This document shows positions 1-5,798 of a stretch of 12,163 nt of DNA, in pieces (position 1 is the first letter of the stretch; each line of letters starts with the position of its first letter). The stretch spans positions 1 to 12,163 of the forward strand of contig CAMTFT010000015.1 in assembly GCA_947071365.1 (NCBI GenBank). The letters run 5' to 3'. Under the pieces are notes generated by a model. That model was not told where the DNA came from and did no database searches. It was given only the letters and a program-made list of their open reading frames with translations. Source of the stretch: an uncultured bacterium (GTDB taxonomy: Bacteria > Bacillota > Clostridia > Lachnospirales > Lachnospiraceae). The translations under genes and the position numbers were made by a program.

Positions 1-47
1 CTACACCTATTAAGTCGTCGGCAGCGTCAGATGTGTATAAGAGACAG
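1..47 (+). other. Illumina Nextera adapter left on the contig end (not genomic)
   Basis: Bases 1-6 (CTACAC) match the end of the P5 flow-cell sequence. Bases 7-14 (CTATTAAG) fill the i5 index position; from memory this is Nextera index S518. Bases 15-28 match the Nextera Read 1 overhang, and bases 29-47 are the 19-base Tn5 mosaic end AGATGTGTATAAGAGACAG. The order P5, index, Read 1, mosaic end, insert is exactly that of a Nextera library molecule, so this is untrimmed synthetic sequence and the genome begins at base 48. It should be masked before annotation. Confidence 0.98.
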
Positions 48-526
48 TTGGAATTCAGATAATACGTTTTCTTTTTCTGTGTCAGCCAGCCCTTTTTCAT
101 CTTGCCTTTTTTGTCAAAATAATAGAATTTTTCTCCGATATTCTGCCAGCCGCTGCGCCTTGCGCCATCTACGCCAAAGTAGTACGTATCCTTCCCCACT
201 GCCTTGAGGCCCGTATACATAACGCCTTTTTTGCTGAAACGGTATACCTTCTTTCCGATGGTCTGCCAGCCCGTGCGCATTTCACCCTTCTTGTTGAAAT
301 AGTATTTCCTGCCGTTCAGTTCCAGCCATCCGGTCTTCTTTTTGCCGTTCGCCTTATAATAGTAGGTCTTTCCTTTTGAAGTATACCAGCCGACCCTTTT
401 CTTCGTCTTCGCAGTCTGGGCCGCTGTCTTTTTGGCCGCCGCAGCATGCAAGGAGGTCTGTGGCGCCATGCAGAGCACCAGCAGCATCATCACAAGACAT
501 GCACCGTATTTCTTCCATTTTTTCAT
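48..526 (-). CDS. Secreted cell-wall-binding repeat protein, 3' truncated
   Basis: This is the first 159 codons of a secreted protein whose reading frame is open up to the adapter junction, so the C-terminus is missing. Residues 1-29 form a signal peptide: basic MKKWKK, a hydrophobic core with LVMMLLVLCM, and likely cleavage after an Ala near HAAA. A Lys/Ala/Thr-rich linker follows to about residue 44. Then come repeats with exact 20-residue spacing: Gly at 46, 66, 86, 106, 126 and 146, each normally GW...YYF...KKG. This is the pattern of choline-binding / glucan-binding (YG) cell-wall repeats, which anchor proteins non-covalently to wall polymers. The start at 526 is chosen because AGGGAG lies 8 bases upstream; an ATG at 557 opens an overlapping frame with no such features. 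The gene begins about 30 bases after the tRNA-Trp terminator with no promoter of its own that I can see. Any catalytic domain would be in the missing part. Confidence 0.85.
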
Positions 527-558
527 TTTCACTTCTCCCTTTCGTCATCTTTTTCATG

Positions 559-595
559 AAAAAAACCGGAAACACTTGATTCACAAGCTTTCCGG
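559..595 (-). terminator. Rho-independent terminator after tRNA-Trp
   Basis: CCGGAAA (595-589 on the minus strand) pairs perfectly with TTTCCGG (572-566). Inside, CTTG (587-584) pairs with CAAG (578-575). A run of seven T (565-559) follows on the minus strand. Placement just after the tRNA 3' end fits termination of the tRNA transcript. On the plus strand only four T follow the stem, so it is mainly a minus-strand terminator. Confidence 0.85.
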
Positions 596-606
596 CTTTT
601 CGCAAA

Positions 607-677
607 CAGGGGTTGAGAGAATCGAACTCCCACTAAGAGTTTTGGAGACTCCTGTCATACCACTTGACCAAACCCCT
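607..677 (-). tRNA. tRNA-Trp (CCA anticodon)
   Basis: This folds as a complete cloverleaf of 71 nt. The 7-bp acceptor stem is AGGGGTT/AACCCCT. The D stem is GTCA/TGAC. The anticodon stem is GGAGT/ACTCT with loop CTCCAAA, giving anticodon CCA and reading UGG (tryptophan). The variable loop is 4 nt (TAGT), and the T arm is GGGAG-TTCGATT-CTCTC. The discriminator base is G, as in bacterial tRNA-Trp. The 3' CCA is not encoded (the DNA continues TTTG), so it must be added by a nucleotidyltransferase. The gene has its own promoter upstream and a terminator downstream. Confidence 0.96.
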
Positions 678-684
678 ATATGAT

Positions 685-721
685 AACTCACCAGATATTT
701 ATAGCACAAAACCGGTGAGTT
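685..721. repeat. Perfect 8-bp inverted repeat spanning the tRNA-Trp promoter
   Basis: AACTCACC (685-692) and GGTGAGTT (714-721) are exact reverse complements separated by 21 bases. One arm touches the last base of the -35 box and fills the upstream part of the spacer. The other arm covers the predicted transcription start. The -10 box sits in the loop. It may be a regulator-binding site or chance; only the base pattern is observed. Confidence 0.6.
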
Positions 722-726
722 GTCAA
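698..726 (-). promoter_or_regulatory. Promoter of tRNA-Trp
   Basis: A -35 box TTGACA (726-721) is separated by 17 bases from TATAAA (703-698), preceded by TG one base upstream (TGC-TATAAA, an extended -10). The predicted start is near 691, about 14 bases before the tRNA 5' end. It is one of the strongest promoters in the window, as expected for a stable RNA. Confidence 0.85.
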
Positions 727-804
727 ACCAATTTTTATTTTTTTCAGCAGATTTTTAAGCCCGGATGCAGCCGATGTAAATGAACCGTCATTTGAAATGT
801 CACA

Positions 805-2169
805 TCAGAGGATGGCTGCAATCGCCTCCCGCACATTGCGAACGCCCGTCAGCTTTATCCCCTCTACCTTTGATGCCTGCTTTTTGCAGACCTCCGGAAG
901 GATCACCGTATCGAATCCCAGCTTTTTGGCCTCCCGGACACGCTGCTCCGCCATGCTGACGGAACGCACCTCGCCGGAAAGTCCCACCTCACCGAAGGCG
1001 ATCGTCTTTTCGTCGATCGGCACGTCCTTCATGCTGGATGCGACGGCCAGTATGATCCCCAGATCAAGCGCGGGCTCATTCATGCGGATACCGCCTGCGA
1101 TATTGACGTACGCGTCGCAGGAGGACAGCCCCATGCCTGCCCTCTTCTCAAGGACAGCCATCAGAAGGTTCACCCGGTTCAGGTCTGTCCCGGCAGCCGT
1201 CCGCCGCGGGAATGCAAGGTTGCTCCGGCATACGAGAGCCTGCACCTCCAGAAGCACCGGCCTTGTCCCCTCCATCGTACACGCCACAACGGAGCCCGAG
1301 GCGCCCTCCGGCTTTCCCTCCAGCATATATTCGGAAGGATTCGGCACTTCCCGAAGCCCCGATTCCCTCATCTCAAAAACGCCAATCTCATTCGTAGAGC
1401 CAAAACGGTTTTTAACGCCCCGCAGCACACGATAGGAAGCATATCGGTCTCCCTCAAAATAGAGAACCGTATCCACCATATGTTCCAGCACCCTCGGCCC
1501 GGCTACGACACCTTCCTTCGTCACGTGGCCGACAATAAAAATGGAAATGTTCATGCCCTTGGCGATCTGCATCAGGACTCCCGTGGATTCCCTTACCTGG
1601 GAAACACTGCCCGGCGCAGAGGTCACGTTTTCGTTGTACATCGTCTGGATCGAGTCTATGATGACCACCTCCGGGTTCACCCGGGTGATCGCCTCCCGGA
1701 TATCCTCCAGATTCGTCTCACACAGGATCATCAGATGCTCCGTGAATTTGCCCATTCGCTCTGCCCGCATACGGATCTGCTGCAGTGACTCCTCGCCGGA
1801 AATATACAGAACCTTTTTCTTCTTTTCGGAAAGATTTCTGCACATCTGCAGCAGGATCGTGGACTTCCCGATACCCGGATCTCCGCCCACCAGCACCAGC
1901 GAACCCTGCACGATACCGCCTCCCAGCACCCGGTCCAGTTCCCCCAGACCGGTGCTCATCCTGGCCGTCTCACTTATCGTTATCTGAGACAGAGTTTTCG
2001 GCTGCGGCGTCTCCCGGCGGACTGCGCCGGAGGATGGGGTCTTCTTCACCGTTATCCTCGGCTCCTCCGCAAAGGAATTCCATTCATGGCATCCTGGACA
2101 CTGCCCCATCCATTTGGCGGATTCAAAACCGCAGTTCTGGCAGAAAAATACGCTCTTCGCCTTCGCCAT
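805..2169 (-). CDS. radA: DNA repair protein RadA (Sms)
   Basis: RadA is a RecA-like ATPase/helicase that processes recombination intermediates, extending D-loops during homologous recombination and repair. All family parts are present over 454 residues, the usual length. There is an N-terminal zinc finger with Cys10, Cys13, Cys24 and Cys27. Walker A is GDPGIGKST (96-104), Walker B is VVIIDS (168-173), and the RadA-specific KNRFG motif is at 253-257. A C-terminal Lon-protease-like (P1) domain runs from about residue 285 to the end. The ATG directly abuts the TAA of the upstream small gene, and I see no strong ribosome site before it (only a weak GGTAG), so translation is probably coupled. A clpC-radA neighbourhood is common in Firmicutes. 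No clear terminator follows the stop; only a short hairpin without a T-run is seen (778-793). Confidence 0.97.
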   Translation of the reverse strand: MAKAKSVFFCQNCGFESAKWMGQCPGCHEWNSFAEEPRITVKKTPSSGAVRRETPQPKTLSQITISETARMSTGLGELDRVLGGGIVQGSLVLVGGDPGIGKSTILLQMCRNLSEKKKKVLYISGEESLQQIRMRAERMGKFTEHLMILCETNLEDIREAITRVNPEVVIIDSIQTMYNENVTSAPGSVSQVRESTGVLMQIAKGMNISIFIVGHVTKEGVVAGPRVLEHMVDTVLYFEGDRYASYRVLRGVKNRFGSTNEIGVFEMRESGLREVPNPSEYMLEGKPEGASGSVVACTMEGTRPVLLEVQALVCRSNLAFPRRTAAGTDLNRVNLLMAVLEKRAGMGLSSCDAYVNIAGGIRMNEPALDLGIILAVASSMKDVPIDEKTIAFGEVGLSGEVRSVSMAEQRVREAKKLGFDTVILPEVCKKQASKVEGIKLTGVRNVREAIAAIL

Positions 2170-2586
2170 TTACAGCTTCACTACCTTTACCGGCACGCTG
2201 GTATCACTTGCTCCTATCTCCACGCTGAGCACCAGCTTGCCTCCCATATTCGTCTTCATCGTACCAATATTCGTCTCATCAATATAGATCTTGTACTCTG
2301 CGTCCTCCTCCAGGCCGAGGATGATCTGTGCATCCTTCTCACCCTCCACAGAGAAGGAAACGCCGTTTTCCGTCGCATAAAAATCATATACGGCTGTTCC
2401 CGGAACGGACTCATAAACGAACATCCCGTTCTTCTCAAGCTTCGTAATATCTGCGTACGTTTTTACCTTGTATAAATCACCGTCATGTTCATAGTCGGAG
2501 CGCTTCGTCTTCTGCTCCAGCTCATAATCTCCAAAACTCAATGTGCCATTTGCTTCTGTGCGTATAAGCTCTTTAATTCCTGACAT
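2170..2586 (-). CDS. Small conserved protein of unknown function between clpC and radA
   Basis: This encodes 138 residues, acidic with a basic stretch near residues 25-31, with alternating beta-strand-like segments, no signal peptide and no membrane helix. I do not recognise a catalytic motif. Similar-sized proteins beside clpC/radA in Lachnospiraceae are, as I recall, sometimes labelled endosialidase; nothing here supports that activity. The middle and C-terminus (about residues 75-138) read like a small beta-sandwich. The start is the second of two close ATGs: AGGAGG (2600-2595) is 8 bases from the ATG at 2586 but only 2 bases from the ATG at 2592. The open frame continues upstream to 2715, but that extension lacks a ribosome site and is rich in Arg and Gln, so I exclude it. 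Its stop abuts the radA start, so the two are very likely cotranscribed. A cytoplasmic role linked to protein or DNA quality control is only an inference from context. Confidence 0.8.
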   Translation of the reverse strand: MSGIKELIRTEANGTLSFGDYELEQKTKRSDYEHDGDLYKVKTYADITKLEKNGMFVYESVPGTAVYDFYATENGVSFSVEGEKDAQIILGLEEDAEYKIYIDETNIGTMKTNMGGKLVLSVEIGASDTSVPVKVVKL

Positions 2587-2594
2587 TTTCATGC

Positions 2595-2600
2595 CCTCCT
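2595..2600 (-). promoter_or_regulatory. Ribosome-binding site that sets the start of the small gene
   Basis: A perfect AGGAGG lies 8 bases before the ATG at 2586-2584 and only 2 bases before another in-frame ATG at 2592-2590. Normal spacing selects the downstream ATG, giving the N-terminus MSGIKEL. Confidence 0.75.
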
Positions 2601-2725
2601 GATTTTGTCTTTCGCCCGCAGCTATGCAGCGCCGGACTGATCGCTGATATCCCGGACTGCGGCGGACGATTATGTGAGTTTGTTGAGATATTATTTTACC
2701 ATAAACAGGCTCCAAATTCCAGTGT

Positions 2726-5167
2726 TTAGACAGAAAATACTATCTTTCCCTTCCGGCAGGATACCGATACCGTATCTCCCGCTTTCACGCGGCCCGCAAG
2801 GATCTCCTCCGCCAGTGCATCCTCCACCTGGCTCTGCACTGCCCTGCGAAGAGGACGGGCGCCGTACTTTGCATCGAAGCCTGCCTTCGCAATATGCTGC
2901 TTTACCGCCGGGCTGATCTTCAGCGTAATTTCCATCTGCTCTTTGCAGCGGAGGCACAGCTCCTTCAGAAGCAGCCCTGCGATACTGCAGATGTGATCCT
3001 CATTCAGGGAATGGAACACGATGGTCTCGTCAATACGGTTCAGAAACTCCGGTTTGAAGATGCGGCGCACCTCCTCCATCACGCTGGCCTTCATCGTCTC
3101 ATAGTTCTTCTTCTCATCGCTGCCCGCGCCAAATCCCAGGTGCTTCGGTGACACGATGGACTGCGCTCCGGCATTCGATGTCATGATCAGGATCGTATTC
3201 TTAAAATCTATCTTCCTTCCCTGGCCGTCCGTGATATGTCCCTCGTCCAGAACCTGGAGCAGGATATTGAATACGTCAGGATGAGCCTTTTCTATCTCGT
3301 CGAACAGCACGACGGAGTACGGATTGCGCCGCACCTTTTCGCTGAGCTGTCCGCCCTCGTCATATCCCACGTAGCCTGGCGGGGAACCCACAAGGCGGGA
3401 TACACTGTGCTTTTCCATATATTCTGACATATCCACACGTATCATGGAGCGCTCGCTGCCGAACACCACATCCGCCAACGCCTTGGAAAGCTCTGTCTTT
3501 CCGACTCCCGTAGGCCCGAGGAACAGGAAAGAACCGATAGGGCGGTTCGGGCTTTTCAGCCCTGCGCGGCTTCTGCGGATGGCTCTGGCTACCGCCTGGA
3601 CAGCCTCCTCCTGGCCAACGACGCGCTGATGGAGAAGCTGATCCAGCTTGAGGAGCTTCTTACCCTCCTGCTGCGCAAGCTTCTGCACCGGTATCTTCGT
3701 CCACATGGAGACGATCTCCCCGACATCCTCCGCCGTCACACAGTACGTCCTGCCCTCGTATTTTGAATGAAGCCGTTTTTTCTGCCGCTCGATTCTGGAC
3801 TCCAGCAAAGCCTTTTCCTGATTGTATTTTCTGGCGTCCTCCAGCCGGCCTTCCTTCAGCGCATCCTCCCTCTTTTCCAGTAGGGCCGCATACTCTTCCT
3901 GAAGGTCTTCCTTCTGCTGTGATGCCTGATAATATCCAAGCTGCCGTCTGGCCGATGCCTCATCGATCAGGTCAATGGCCTTATCGGGAAGGAACCTGTC
4001 GTTGATATACCGCTGGGAAAGCTTTACTGCTGCCTCCAGCGCCTCATCTGTAATACGCACGCCGTGGTGCTTTTCATACGCCGGACGGAGCCCCTGCAGG
4101 ATCTTCAGCGCTTCCTCCTCGGAAGGCTCCTCCACATGCACCGGCTGGAAGCGGCGTTCCAGCGCCGGATCCTTCTCGATATATTTGCGGTATTCCTCCA
4201 GCGTAGTAGCGCCGATGAGCTGGATCTCGCCCCGTGCCAGGGAAGGCTTCAGGATGTTGGAAGCGTCAATGGCCCCCTCCGCCCCTCCGGCACCGATGAT
4301 CGTATGCAGCTCGTCCACAAAAAGAAGCACATCGCCGCTGGATATCACCTCCGCAATAATTTTCTTAATGCGCTCCTCAAATTCTCCGCGGTATTTGGAG
4401 CCTGCCACCATACCGGCCATATCCAGCGTTACAACGCGTTTTCCACGCATCGGCTCCGGCACCTGGTCATTCGCCACGCGCTGTGCCAGCCCTTCCACGA
4501 TTGCCGTTTTGCCGACTCCCGGCTCTCCGATCAGGCATGGATTGTTTTTCGTCCTTCTGCTGAGGATCTGAATGATCCGCTCCGTCTCCTGCTCCCTTCC
4601 GACGGTGACATCCAGCTTGTGGGCAAGCGCCAGCTCTGTCAGATCCCTGCTGTACTGGTTCAGAACCGGAGTCTGGATATCCCCCATCTCCGCTTTTGCC
4701 CCCTTCATCAGGGCCCTGTATTTGTCCTCCGGCAAGCCCATAGCCATAGCCAGCTCACCGTACAGCTTCTGTAAATTGACTCCCAGCGTATGCAGAAGCC
4801 TTGCGGCTACGCACTCCACATCCCGCAAAATAGCCAGAAGTATATGCTCCGTGCCTGTCCTTTCACTTTCCAGCGACTGTGCCATCTGCGCGCTGTCCTC
4901 CAGGATCTTCTCCGCCCGTGGTGTAAAGCTGTTCTGATCCGGCGAGATGACATCGCTTTGCGGTGCGATCAACTGCTCGATCAGCTCTTTCAGCTTCGCC
5001 TCCTCCACATGGTGCGCCCTCAGTATCACGCCTGCCGTGCCGCTTTTTTCCTGCACAAGTCCGATCAGCAGATGCTCAGAGCCTATATAGCTGTGTCCGC
5101 AGGTCTTTGCAGCCTTTATGGCCAGCTTTCGTACTAATCCGGCACTCTCTGTATAGTTATCCTGCAT
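2726..5167 (-). CDS. clpC: ATP-dependent Clp protease ATP-binding subunit ClpC
   Basis: ClpC is a hexameric AAA+ unfoldase that feeds substrates to the ClpP peptidase in the cytoplasm. At 813 residues the length is typical. The N-terminal repeat domain (about 1-145) holds two Clp_N units with (S/T)EHLL-type motifs at 30-34 and 106-110. The first AAA+ module has Walker A GEPGVGKT (214-221) and Walker B LLFVDE (281-286). A short coiled-coil middle domain spans about 411-475, as in ClpC rather than ClpB. The second module has Walker A GPTGVGKT (551-558) and Walker B VVLFDE (619-624). The ClpP-docking loop LGFG is at 677-680. Glu31 and Glu107 align with the B. subtilis phospho-arginine docking residues Glu32 and Glu106. 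The ATG at 5167 has AGGAGG 7 bases upstream, inside the preceding regulator gene, which it overlaps by 34 bases. No ctsR, mcsA or mcsB is present in the window. Confidence 0.97.
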   Translation of the reverse strand: MQDNYTESAGLVRKLAIKAAKTCGHSYIGSEHLLIGLVQEKSGTAGVILRAHHVEEAKLKELIEQLIAPQSDVISPDQNSFTPRAEKILEDSAQMAQSLESERTGTEHILLAILRDVECVAARLLHTLGVNLQKLYGELAMAMGLPEDKYRALMKGAKAEMGDIQTPVLNQYSRDLTELALAHKLDVTVGREQETERIIQILSRRTKNNPCLIGEPGVGKTAIVEGLAQRVANDQVPEPMRGKRVVTLDMAGMVAGSKYRGEFEERIKKIIAEVISSGDVLLFVDELHTIIGAGGAEGAIDASNILKPSLARGEIQLIGATTLEEYRKYIEKDPALERRFQPVHVEEPSEEEALKILQGLRPAYEKHHGVRITDEALEAAVKLSQRYINDRFLPDKAIDLIDEASARRQLGYYQASQQKEDLQEEYAALLEKREDALKEGRLEDARKYNQEKALLESRIERQKKRLHSKYEGRTYCVTAEDVGEIVSMWTKIPVQKLAQQEGKKLLKLDQLLHQRVVGQEEAVQAVARAIRRSRAGLKSPNRPIGSFLFLGPTGVGKTELSKALADVVFGSERSMIRVDMSEYMEKHSVSRLVGSPPGYVGYDEGGQLSEKVRRNPYSVVLFDEIEKAHPDVFNILLQVLDEGHITDGQGRKIDFKNTILIMTSNAGAQSIVSPKHLGFGAGSDEKKNYETMKASVMEEVRRIFKPEFLNRIDETIVFHSLNEDHICSIAGLLLKELCLRCKEQMEITLKISPAVKQHIAKAGFDAKYGARPLRRAVQSQVEDALAEEILAGRVKAGDTVSVSCRKGKIVFSV

Positions 5168-5550
5168 GAATCATCCTCCTGTTTTCCATATTCGTCATAT
5201 ATTTCATCGATTATCTCGTGTACCTCCGCCCGGGAAACACTCTTGCAGATCCCCTTTGCCAGTACCACCCGAAGCTGCTTCCGAAGCTCGGCCACCGCCT
5301 GGATCTTATTCGCATCCAGAGCTACGACTGCGCCCCGCCTGCGGTCAATCGTCACAAATCCCTCCTGCCGCAGAACGGAATACGCCTTGTTTACCGTATG
5401 CATGTTGATACCGATGTCTCCGGCGAGCTGTCTCACTGAGGGCAACACATCGCCTTCCCGTATATCAGCCGTCGCTATTCCCATAATGATCTGGTTGCGA
5501 AGCTGCATATATATGGCTTCGTCACTTTGAAAATCTATCTCAATCAGCAT
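5134..5550 (-). CDS. GntR-family (YtrA-like) transcriptional regulator upstream of clpC
   Basis: This encodes 138 residues with an N-terminal winged helix-turn-helix (about 8-78), including the GntR signature LPSVRQLAGDIGINMHTVNKAY (split here as LPSVRQLAGDIG, 36-47, then INMHTVNKAY, 48-57) and a wing ending in RRRGAVV. The C-terminal part is only about 60 residues and mostly helical, as in the short YtrA subfamily, so it lacks the large ligand-binding domains of FadR or HutC types; it probably serves for dimerisation. AGGAGG sits 9 bases before the ATG at 5550. It is the first gene of a transcript with its own near-consensus promoter, and its last 34 bases overlap the start of clpC, indicating translational coupling. 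By position it occupies the place of ctsR, the clpC repressor of Bacillus. I infer autoregulation and control of clpC, but the signal is unknown. Confidence 0.92.
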   Translation of the reverse strand: MLIEIDFQSDEAIYMQLRNQIIMGIATADIREGDVLPSVRQLAGDIGINMHTVNKAYSVLRQEGFVTIDRRRGAVVALDANKIQAVAELRKQLRVVLAKGICKSVSRAEVHEIIDEIYDEYGKQEDDSCRITIQRVPD

Positions 5551-5566
5551 ATGATGTTTCCTCCTT

Positions 5567-5577
5567 TGTGATACACA
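5567..5577. promoter_or_regulatory. Candidate operator for the GntR regulator
   Basis: TGTG-ATA-CACA is a perfect 4+3+4 inverted repeat. It abuts the -10 box (5577-5582) and covers the predicted transcription start near 5570, where bound protein would block RNA polymerase. GntR-family dimers bind short palindromes, and YtrA-type regulators are often autoregulatory. The site is short, so chance occurrence cannot be excluded. Confidence 0.45.
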
Positions 5578-5606
5578 TCATATAACAGATGCGGTCTTTC
5601 TGTCAA
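5577..5606 (-). promoter_or_regulatory. Promoter of the gntR-clpC-radA transcript
   Basis: A consensus -35 TTGACA (5606-5601) is followed after 18 bases by TATGAT (5582-5577), five of six matches to TATAAT. TATATG (5584-5579) at 16 bases is a poorer alternative. The predicted start near 5570 leaves a leader of about 20 nt containing the ribosome site AGGAGG. This is a vegetative sigma-A type promoter. Confidence 0.8.
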
Positions 5607-5623
5607 CCGTGATATCTTTCCAG

Positions 5624-5683
5624 TCCGGCAGCCTCTTTAGATTTTTCCGAAGATGAAAAATGTTCTTCGCGCATCCTGCCGGA
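5624..5683. repeat. Nested inverted repeats upstream of the gntR-clpC promoter
   Basis: TCCGGCAG (5624-5631) and CTGCCGGA (5676-5683) are perfect 8-base inverted copies 44 bases apart. Within that interval ATTTTTC (5641-5647) and GAAAAAT (5655-5661) form a second perfect 7-base inverted repeat with a 7-base centre. All of this lies upstream of the -35 box, so it would not be in the gntR transcript. It is the only structured element in the roughly 250-base gap (5551-5798) besides the promoter, the candidate operator and the terminator at 5729-5772. Confidence 0.5.
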
Positions 5684-5728
5684 AGCTTTTACATATAGAA
5701 GATCCGTAAGAATTTCCCATACGATAAG

Positions 5729-5772
5729 AAAAACGCCCGGCAGCATCATCTCTTGCACTGACACTCCGGGCG
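5729..5772 (-). terminator. Rho-independent terminator of the purine/envelope transcript
   Basis: On the minus strand CGCCCGG (5772-5766) pairs perfectly with CCGGGCG (5740-5734) across a 25-base loop, followed by five T (5733-5729). The loop may pair further (CAG...CTG). It starts 26 bases after the stop of the envelope-protein gene and is the first clear terminator downstream of purE, which implies one transcript for all five genes. Confidence 0.8.
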
Positions 5773-5798
5773 GATCATTTTCATTTATGGTATTCTTC

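Noticed and set aside
29..47. Tn5 mosaic end as a sign of a native transposon
   Set aside because: It is immediately preceded by the Nextera Read 1 overhang, index and P5 tail, so it is library adapter and not a mobile element.
354..605. Minus-strand open frame overlapping the wall-binding gene
   Set aside because: It runs through the tRNA terminator and is out of frame with the repeat protein, which has the signal peptide and a better-placed ribosome site.
778..793. Hairpin AAATGA-ACCG-TCATTT after radA as a terminator
   Set aside because: The 6-bp stem is AT-rich and no T-run follows on the minus strand, so termination is doubtful.
797..1435. Plus-strand open frame (212 codons) opposite radA
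   Set aside because: It is Ser/Arg/Pro-rich, antisense to the conserved C-terminal domain of RadA, and has no ribosome site.
2587..2715. N-terminal extension of the small clpC-radA gene
   Set aside because: The extra 43 codons have no ribosome site and an unlikely composition; AGGAGG at 2595-2600 points to the ATG at 2586.
2690..2720. Internal promoter before the small gene (TAAAAT with a weak -35)
   Set aside because: TAAAAT is a fair -10, but the best -35 at 17-base spacing matches only three of six positions; too weak to call.
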